A DNA stretch of 11,313 bases. Source: Desulfobacteraceae bacterium UBA5616 (GTDB lineage: Bacteria > Desulfobacterota > Desulfobacteria > Desulfobacterales > UBA5616). Shown in pieces: positions 7,116 through 11,313 of this stretch (the stretch's first letter is position 1; each line of letters opens with the position of its first letter). The notes under the pieces were generated by a model that had not been told where the DNA came from, searched no databases, and saw only the letters and a program-made list of their open reading frames with translations. The stretch spans positions 1 through 11,313 of the forward strand of contig DIKO01000056.1 of assembly GCA_002423615.1 (NCBI GenBank), written 5' to 3'. Both the position numbers and the translations under genes were made by a program.

Positions 7116-9095
7116 TTACGCAATGACTTTGTCCAATCCCAGATCGGTGATCGCCTTTTCTTCGGGTACGCCGGTGGCCGGGTCCCATTGAAAATTTTTC
7201 CAGTACAACCGAACCATTTCCTCGATGGGCAGGGTAATGCCTTTCAATGCCCCGCCGGTCAGGGGCGGATCTCCTTTGAGGCGGCCCTTCATGATAAAAT
7301 CCTTGGGCTTAATGCCGTGCTTGATATTGAACATCTGGCGCAGGGTCTGGATCCTTTTGCCGATTTCCATGTACTGGTCAGCCGAGAGGTTCCAGCCGGT
7401 GGCAAAATTCAGCATGGTAAACAAATTCCAGTGATCGAGCCCCAGCACCTCGGCGAAAAAACACCCGCCGGCGCCGTCGGTCAATTCCTTATACGCAGAC
7501 ATGGCAATACTTTTCAGGGCTTCCGTATCCGACGGCGCATAGTCTTCCGATTTCGGGTGCTTCCGGACCTCCGGGGCCCAGGACACCTCATTCCACAGGT
7601 GCATGATGTTGTAGTATACAGTGCCGCCGATGGTATGCCTTCCCGGCGTGGGGTCCGTGCTGAAATGAACGCCCAGAAGAGGATCCAGCTTGGGATCATG
7701 CATCCCGGGCTCCTGGCCTCCCACATGAACGGCGAATTTTTCGAACTGCGGGCCCAATTTGGCAACTGCGCTCTTCACCCCGTCGGCCAGAATATCGCCG
7801 ATGCCCTCCCGTTTGATCATTTTTTCCAGAAGGGAAATGACGGCGCCCGCGTCCCCCCATTTCAATTTCAGGCCGCCCGTGTCCTTTTCCGTGAACAGCC
7901 CGTTTTCAAAACATTCAATGGCAAAGGCGACAGTATTGCCAGCGGATATAGTATCCATCCCCGCCCGGTTGAGCATCTCGTTGATGTAGTAAATGGCATT
8001 CAGATCATTGCTCAACAGCCCGCAGCCAAAAGACGAGCAGGTTTCATACTCGGGTTTGTGGGTGTGGCTGAATTTTCCTCCCCGGACGTCCTTGATGTCC
8101 AGGATACCCCCGCAACCCATCACACAGGAACTGCAATAGTACTTCCGGGTTTCCCGGGCCAGGATGCGGTCGGGATTGAGGTGTTTGTATTTTTTGAAGG
8201 GGAAGTCCTTGACCGATCCGCTCCAGTTTTTCACGGGGCAGTCTCCGGTGGGCATTCCCAGGGTATTCACGGCGATGGTGCCGAATTTCTTGTTGACCAT
8301 GCCCACCAGCATGCCGTCTCCCGGAGCGATGCTTTTTTGAAGGGACTGGACCTTGCCCATGATGGGAAGAAGATAGCCCTTGAAAAATTTCGGGAGATTG
8401 GCGTTCTTGACTTTATCGGAAAATTCGCGACTGTAGGCTTTCATGGCTTCACTGTCATGGATGTCGGTTCTGCCCGACCCGTTTAAAACCACCGCTTTGA
8501 GGTTTTTGGACCCCATGACGGCCCCGACGCCGCTCCTGGCCGAAATTCTGCCGGCATCATTGACGATGCCGGAAATTAAGGATTTGTTTTCACCGGCCTG
8601 ACCGATAACCGCCACGGCGGGCTTCTTTTTGACTTTACATTCCTCCTGCAGGACCTCTTCGGCCTCCACCGCGTCCTTTCCCCACACATGGCCCGCGTCC
8701 CTTAATTCCGCTTTTTCCCTGTCCATGTAAAGATACACCGGCTTGGGGGATATGCCGGTGAAGAAAATCCCGTCCACGCCGCACTGTTTGATGGCCGGGG
8801 CCAGTGTGCCGCCGCAGTTGGCGTCTCCCCACCCGCCGGTCAGGGGGGATTTGCACACGGCCATCCACCGCCCCGTCATCAGGCTTCCCGTATTGGTCAA
8901 AAGACCGCTCAGGATTCCCAGGATGTTGTCCGGACCCAGGGGGTCCGCTCCCGCCGGGATATGGTTGTACAGGTAATAGGCGCCCAAGCCCACGCCGGAT
9001 AAAAAGTTCTCATATACGGCGTCGGGTATGGTTTCGGTTTCAATATCTCCGTTTGTCAGGTTAACCTTAAGGACCTTCCCCAGATATCCTTTCAT
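7116..9095 (-). CDS. Tungsten/molybdenum aldehyde:ferredoxin oxidoreductase (AOR) family protein
   Basis: The start is the ATG at 9093-9095 behind a GGAGGAGATC Shine-Dalgarno; the frame runs open to 9185 but that part overlaps the upstream gene. The product is 659 aa, in the AOR size range. Seen: the N-terminal GYLGKVLKVNLTNGDI strand pair (residues 3-18), the pterin-binding region around TGRWMAVCKSPLTGGWGDAN (74-93) and GVGAVMGSKNLKAVVL (189-204). The [4Fe-4S] ligands are C321-x2-C324-x3-C328 (YYCSSCVMGCGG), with C545 in GAGGCFFAE as the probable fourth. The second pterin segment is near PGRHTIGGT (484-492). The family binds a bis-pyranopterin W or Mo cofactor and oxidises aldehydes to acids with ferredoxin as acceptor; some members reduce acids. 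It is flanked by a MoaD-like gene and a 4Fe-4S gene in one operon. Subfamily and substrate cannot be fixed. It does not look like BamB of class II benzoyl-CoA reductase by eye. Confidence 0.93.
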   Translation of the reverse strand: MKGYLGKVLKVNLTNGDIETETIPDAVYENFLSGVGLGAYYLYNHIPAGADPLGPDNILGILSGLLTNTGSLMTGRWMAVCKSPLTGGWGDANCGGTLAPAIKQCGVDGIFFTGISPKPVYLYMDREKAELRDAGHVWGKDAVEAEEVLQEECKVKKKPAVAVIGQAGENKSLISGIVNDAGRISARSGVGAVMGSKNLKAVVLNGSGRTDIHDSEAMKAYSREFSDKVKNANLPKFFKGYLLPIMGKVQSLQKSIAPGDGMLVGMVNKKFGTIAVNTLGMPTGDCPVKNWSGSVKDFPFKKYKHLNPDRILARETRKYYCSSCVMGCGGILDIKDVRGGKFSHTHKPEYETCSSFGCGLLSNDLNAIYYINEMLNRAGMDTISAGNTVAFAIECFENGLFTEKDTGGLKLKWGDAGAVISLLEKMIKREGIGDILADGVKSAVAKLGPQFEKFAVHVGGQEPGMHDPKLDPLLGVHFSTDPTPGRHTIGGTVYYNIMHLWNEVSWAPEVRKHPKSEDYAPSDTEALKSIAMSAYKELTDGAGGCFFAEVLGLDHWNLFTMLNFATGWNLSADQYMEIGKRIQTLRQMFNIKHGIKPKDFIMKGRLKGDPPLTGGALKGITLPIEEMVRLYWKNFQWDPATGVPEEKAITDLGLDKVIA

Positions 9096-9141
9096 ATGAT
9101 CTCCTCCATAAACGTTGTGATTTTCGTCCGGGCATAACGGA

Positions 9142-9375
9142 TCAACCTCCGGCCAAACCGGAAAAGAAGCTGACCACATCTCCATCCTTCAGCCGTTCTT
9201 TCATATCCGAGTGCTGATAATTCACCGTGGCAAACAAAATTTTTCTGAGAATAAAAGGAATCCGCAAGTTTTTGTACACATCGTTCAAAACCGCCCCTTC
9301 CTGTAAAATCATATAGCCCTTTTCGTCAATATCCTTGAAACTGCAGAAGGAAGGGGCGTACACTTTTATTTTCAT
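9142..9375 (-). CDS. MoaD/ThiS-family small sulfur-carrier-like protein
   Basis: The product is 77 aa with a beta-grasp pattern: MKIKVYAPSF opening strand, a central helix (ND VYKNLRI region, about 31-38), and LKDGDVVSFFSGLAGG at the end. The C-terminal Gly-Gly is the residue pair adenylated and thiocarboxylated in MoaD and ThiS. In the MoaD role it donates sulfur for the dithiolene of molybdopterin, and AOR needs two pterins per W or Mo. It is the first gene of the operon, 46 bp upstream of AOR, a common partnership in anaerobes. There is no clear Shine-Dalgarno before the ATG (only CTCACCCC), so translation may be weak or leader-dependent. No MoaE is visible here. It may be a dedicated carrier for a tungsten cofactor rather than the general MoaD. 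Confidence 0.85.
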   Translation of the reverse strand: MKIKVYAPSFCSFKDIDEKGYMILQEGAVLNDVYKNLRIPFILRKILFATVNYQHSDMKERLKDGDVVSFFSGLAGG

Positions 9376-9423
9376 GGGGTGAGTCTCTGGTTGAGTCGGA
9401 GCTAACTATTCTGTTTAATTGAT

Positions 9424-9475
9424 ATATCCAACAGCTCATCCGGAAAGGGTCAGGACTTTTTCCGCTGTTGGATAT
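9424..9475 (-). promoter_or_regulatory. 12-bp inverted repeat / hairpin in the leader of the moaD-like-AOR operon
   Basis: ATATCCAACAGC (9424-9435) and GCTGTTGGATAT (9464-9475) are perfect inverted repeats. Inside them GGAAA (9442-9446) pairs with TTTCC (9459-9463), leaving a 6-nt bulge on one side. It lies 49 bp upstream of the ATG at 9375, immediately after a possible minus-strand promoter. No U-run follows on either strand. It may be an operator or a 5'-leader RNA stem. Confidence 0.45.
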
Positions 9476-9477
9476 CC

Positions 9478-9505
9478 TATATAACAGGAACTGTCATTCC
9501 TTCAA
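9478..9505 (-). promoter_or_regulatory. Candidate extended -10 promoter for the moaD-like-AOR-4Fe-4S operon
   Basis: On the minus strand TTGAAG (9505-9500), a 16-bp spacer and TATATA (9483-9478), with a TG one base upstream (9486-9485), form an extended -10 pattern. The transcript would start at the left arm of the hairpin and have a leader of roughly 100 nt. The match to consensus is moderate. Confidence 0.35.
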
Positions 9506-9690
9506 GCACTGATACGGGTGTATTGCAAATCTTTTTCAAGAGGCGCTGCCATGAATCCGCAGGCCCCTCCGGCGGCAAATACCAGGACCCTTTCCCGCGT
9601 GAGAACAGGGGTCTTGGTCTCGGCCCCCTGGTTGATAAGCTCTTCGGGAATATTCAGAAAACCCAGGAGACGAAGGGCCTGACTCGGGTG
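9502..9690 (-). pseudogene. Coding-looking 3' remnant of an unidentified gene
   Basis: About 60 codons ending at TGA (9502-9504) read like a genuine protein C-terminus: a QALRLLGFLNIPEELI helix, then TPVLTRERVLVFAAGGACGF and APLEKDLQYTRISA. The C/G-biased third positions resemble the real genes here. No start codon with a Shine-Dalgarno is seen; upstream the frame runs into the inverted-repeat element at 9707-9768. I do not recognise the family. It may be the end of a gene truncated when the upstream DNA changed, or chance. The putative promoter at 9478-9505 overlaps its stop codon. Confidence 0.3.
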
Positions 9691-9706
9691 TTTGGTTTTT
9701 CCCGGC

Positions 9707-9768
9707 ACCGCAGGTCGGGTTTCCTTACCCGGCATTAAAACGTCGGGATATGAATCCCGACCTGCGGT
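9707..9768. repeat. REP/MITE-like palindromic element
   Basis: ACCGCAGGTCGGG (9707-9719) and CCCGACCTGCGGT (9756-9768) are perfect 13-bp inverted repeats about 36 bp apart. Each arm can also form its own small hairpin: CGGGT/ACCCG (9716-9720/9727-9731) and GTCGGGA/TCCCGAC (9742-9748/9755-9761). Paired GTCGGG-type hairpins in opposite orientation resemble REP doublets (REPINs) mobilised by RAYT transposases. No transposase is present in the window and copy number cannot be judged. Confidence 0.5.
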
Positions 9769-9792
9769 TTGAAGCAACAACCGGTATATTTT

Positions 9793-9888
9793 TCAATATC
9801 CCCTGTTGGTTTTCTCCCAGATTTTATCAAGCCCGAAGTCCTGGGCGATAATTTTGAAAATGAACGCGCCCGGGGAAAAGCCGGACTT
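9793..9888 (-). pseudogene. Short coding-looking remnant directly after the toxin tail
   Basis: Directly after the TAA at 9889-9891, the same frame continues for 31 codons to TGA (9793-9795). The peptide contains SGFSPGAFIFKIIAQDFGL and ends DKIWEKTNRGY, and looks protein-like in composition. It has no start codon. It may be a remnant of a neighbouring gene cut by insertion of the AbiE pair or by the inverted-repeat element. Family not recognised. Confidence 0.2.
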
Positions 9889-10026
9889 TTATGCGAATGA
9901 AAGCATACCTGAAAGTTTTTCCTCCAGAAATTTAAATTTGTTTTCAACATAATATCCGCGTAAGTCCTCTTCCAGAATTGAGCCCAATTTTACTTTGTAA
10001 TCATTGCCGTTTAAAACGGGAAATCC
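9889..10026 (-). pseudogene. Out-of-frame C-terminal tail of the AbiEii-like toxin
   Basis: Beyond the A7 run (10027-10033) a different frame reads 45 residues to TAA (9889-9891), including NDYKVKLGSILEEDLRGYY and ENKFKFLEEKL. This resembles the usual C-terminal helix region of this nucleotidyltransferase family. Removing one A from the run joins it to the upstream frame and gives a 223-aa protein. The annotated frame instead ends after eight unrelated residues. Confidence 0.65.
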
Positions 10027-10561
10027 TTTTTTTAAGGGTAAGGAGATTTTTGGGATCATTTAACGGCAACTCTACCCCCCTTCGAAGAAGAAATTCGATA
10101 TCAAAGCAGTCCCGAATCTCTCCACGGTCCAGAAATGCGTCGATTTTATTCTTCATCGTCTGGTCCAGCGTATGGGCCTTAAGAAGAACCTGTCGCGTGC
10201 TGAACCGTGAAAAGGCGATCTTTTCCTGAAAGTCGCACGCCATTATTTTTTTTCTGATTTTAATTTTGAGTCGCTTTGGATAAAGGGCGGAACGTAATTC
10301 GTACAGAATTGTGTAATGTTTGATCTGTGCGTCTGTAATCTCATGGTTTTTCTCAAAGATGCGTTTTACCTTTTCGAAATAGGTGTTTTCATCAATTGTT
10401 TTTACAAGCCAGAAATCCAGATCGACGGAATAACGATTCAATTCATGGCAAAGCCTCAACATGGAACCTCCACCAAAAACAAGCGGATCAAGAACCCTTG
10501 AACTTTTCATTTGATCCAATACGTCTATTTCAAAAATTTCATGCTGAGCCAAGATATCCAT
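10001..10561 (-). CDS. AbiEii/AbiGii-type nucleotidyltransferase toxin (apparently frameshifted near the 3' end)
   Basis: The ATG (10559-10561) lies inside the end of the antitoxin gene (23-bp overlap), so translation is probably coupled; the product as encoded is 186 aa. The nucleotidyltransferase motif is clear: FGGGSMLRLCHEL (residues 29-41) then RYSVDLDFW with D47 and D49 as the metal-binding pair. A later motif, KIDAFLDRGEIRDCFDIEFLL (139-159, seen as K139, R146, R150, D151, D154), is also characteristic. Known from AbiE systems: AbiEii is a growth-arresting toxin with nucleotidyltransferase fold, countered by AbiEi as a type IV toxin-antitoxin pair that can abort phage infection. The last eight residues (after K178) follow an A7 tract and look wrong; the natural tail is in another frame (9889-10026). 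The toxin may thus be inactive, made by slippage, or affected by a sequencing error. The gene is AT-richer than its neighbours, consistent with transfer. Confidence 0.85.
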   Translation of the reverse strand: MDILAQHEIFEIDVLDQMKSSRVLDPLVFGGGSMLRLCHELNRYSVDLDFWLVKTIDENTYFEKVKRIFEKNHEITDAQIKHYTILYELRSALYPKRLKIKIRKKIMACDFQEKIAFSRFSTRQVLLKAHTLDQTMKNKIDAFLDRGEIRDCFDIEFLLRRGVELPLNDPKNLLTLKKRISRFKRQ

Positions 10562-11123
10562 GTTTTTTTAAGAGGCTCCGTGTTTTTTCAGGGAAGTAAC
10601 GCCCCATCTGATCTACATCGACCTTTTCCCGGTCAAGGGCGGACAAGTCAAGGCCATAACGACCATAGGACATCAAATAAAAAGCATCCAGCAATGCTTT
10701 CTCCGGGGTTGCTATAAAAAAATCTTTTTTTTTGACAAATCCGAAAAATAAATCTTTTTTGATTTTTGTATAACGAAAAATCTGTTCGTTTACACCAATT
10801 TCCTTGGTTCTTTTCAAGGCGATGCATTCGATGGTATCTCTCTGCAACTGAGTCGTTATTTCACAGTAATCCAAAGCGGTCATCAGGGATATGTATGAAG
10901 GGGATTGACCCAAATTTGCCAGCACGAATTTTTCTTCCCGTCCTGCATTGTTCAGGGTTTCACGCAGCACATACATGTTTTTCTTAATACGCAAAAGCAG
11001 CCCCTGCTGGACATAACGACCGGCGGAAACCTTTGCCGAAGAGGGCCTGATGCCTAAAACCCGGGCAATTTCCTCATAACCGAAATAGGGCTTTTTAATG
11101 GTGTATAATTCTGCAAATTTCAT
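10539..11123 (-). CDS. AbiEi-family antitoxin / transcriptional regulator
   Basis: The start is taken as the ATG at 11121-11123 (194 aa); a TTG at 11135 is in frame but offers no better ribosome site, and no strong Shine-Dalgarno is seen for either. Residues 1-55 form a winged helix (YFGYEEIARVLGI, then a second helix, RYVQQGLLLRIKKNMYVL wing). The C-terminal part has SYISLMTALDYCEI (76-89), a basic KRTKEIG segment and ATPEKALLDAFYL (138-150), the pattern of AbiEi antitoxins. AbiEi neutralises AbiEii without binding it stably and represses the operon by binding inverted repeats in the promoter. Its 3' end overlaps the toxin gene, and a palindrome sits over the predicted start site of transcription. 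Composition is AT-rich relative to the metabolic genes. Confidence 0.85.
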   Translation of the reverse strand: MKFAELYTIKKPYFGYEEIARVLGIRPSSAKVSAGRYVQQGLLLRIKKNMYVLRETLNNAGREEKFVLANLGQSPSYISLMTALDYCEITTQLQRDTIECIALKRTKEIGVNEQIFRYTKIKKDLFFGFVKKKDFFIATPEKALLDAFYLMSYGRYGLDLSALDREKVDVDQMGRYFPEKTRSLLKKHGYLGSA

Positions 11124-11138
11124 CAGATATACCAAATA

Positions 11139-11150
11139 AACAATATTGTT
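11139..11150. promoter_or_regulatory. Perfect 12-bp palindrome, candidate AbiEi operator
   Basis: AACAATATTGTT is a perfect palindrome located 15 bp upstream of the AbiEi ATG and just downstream of the predicted -10 box, covering the likely transcription start. Known AbiEi proteins autorepress by binding inverted repeats here. Binding by this protein is inferred. Confidence 0.5.
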
Positions 11151-11155
11151 AATTA

Positions 11156-11184
11156 TATATATTTTAAACTCGGGAAGGCGTCAA
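11156..11184 (-). promoter_or_regulatory. Candidate sigma-70 promoter for the AbiE pair
   Basis: On the minus strand TTGACG (11184-11179), a 17-bp spacer and TATATA (11161-11156) in an AT-rich run precede the AbiEi gene by about 30 bp. Upstream of it, 11185-11313 shows no gene that I can support. Confidence 0.5.
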
Positions 11185-11313
11185 CATTTTTTTGGTAACC
11201 GTTCACTCGAGTTTTCTCACTACCATAAAGGTTTCGTAAGCATGGAGGACTTCAAATTCGAATTGACATTTTATGGGAGCGGGACTATCTAAACCCAAAA
11301 CAAGCGTAATTAA

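Noticed and set aside
7074..8486. 470-codon open frame on the + strand opposite the AOR gene
   Set aside because: It lies antisense to a well-supported AOR gene, has no Shine-Dalgarno and no recognisable motif; His/Gly/Phe-rich composition is that of a mirrored GC-biased coding frame.
7116..9095. AOR homolog as BamB, the tungsten subunit of class II benzoyl-CoA reductase
   Set aside because: The N-terminal and pterin-region wording does not resemble BamB as I recall it, and no other bam genes are in the window; only a phylogeny could settle it.
9096..9185. N-terminal extension of AOR to an upstream ATG at 9185
   Set aside because: It would overlap the MoaD-like gene and lacks family similarity; the ATG at 9095 has a strong GGAGGAGATC site and the usual GYLGKVLKVNL beginning.
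11185..11313. Possible 16-codon + strand frame (ATG at 11242, stop at 11290-11292)
   Set aside because: Too short, with no Shine-Dalgarno at proper spacing and no recognisable similarity; nothing else is supportable in this stretch.

Overview
The window looks like chromosomal DNA from a strictly anaerobic bacterium, most likely a Desulfobacterota-type (deltaproteobacterial) sulfate reducer or syntroph. This is an inference from gene content: a tungsten/molybdenum aldehyde:ferredoxin oxidoreductase, three cysteine-rich multi-[4Fe-4S] proteins, an iron-sulfur/flavin dienoyl-CoA-type reductase and a crotonase, all with good purine-rich Shine-Dalgarno sites. There is no rRNA, tRNA, CRISPR array or intact insertion sequence.

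Layout, left to right. (1) 1-216 is the 3' end of a 2-oxoacid dehydrogenase E1 beta gene (+). (2) 277-1212 is a 311-aa Cys-rich 4Fe-4S protein (+), followed by a strong hairpin and a 256-aa crotonase at 1313-2083 (+). (3) 2091-3146 (-) is a 351-aa Cys-rich 4Fe-4S protein that converges on the crotonase with only 7 bp between them. (4) A 326-bp divergent intergenic region carries a candidate promoter in each direction and a MarR-type operator. (5) 3473-3922 (+) is a MarR-family regulator, followed 40 bp later by a 666-aa FadH/enoate-reductase-like enzyme at 3963-5963 (+). (6) A GC-rich hairpin separates this from a convergent minus-strand operon, transcribed as a MoaD/ThiS-like small protein (9375-9142), then AOR (9095-7116), then a second 351-aa Cys-rich 4Fe-4S protein (7091-6036). 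(7) 9376-9888 has no intact gene. It holds a hairpin in the probable leader of the AOR operon, a REP/MITE-like inverted-repeat element and two short coding-looking remnants. (8) 9889-11123 (-) is an AT-richer AbiE-type toxin-antitoxin pair (AbiEi antitoxin, then AbiEii nucleotidyltransferase). The toxin frame appears broken at an A7 run, with its normal C-terminal tail readable in another frame.

How the parts may work together (inference). The three Cys-rich proteins share one architecture and each sits beside a different CoA- or aldehyde-linked enzyme. They look like dedicated electron carriers for low-potential redox steps in anaerobic breakdown of an acyl-CoA or carboxylic compound. The FadH-like enzyme would reduce an unsaturated acyl-CoA or enoate, the crotonase would hydrate or isomerise one, and the AOR would interconvert an aldehyde and an acid using reduced ferredoxin. 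The MarR protein probably controls the reductase and perhaps the divergent 4Fe-4S gene. The substrate cannot be read from the sequence.
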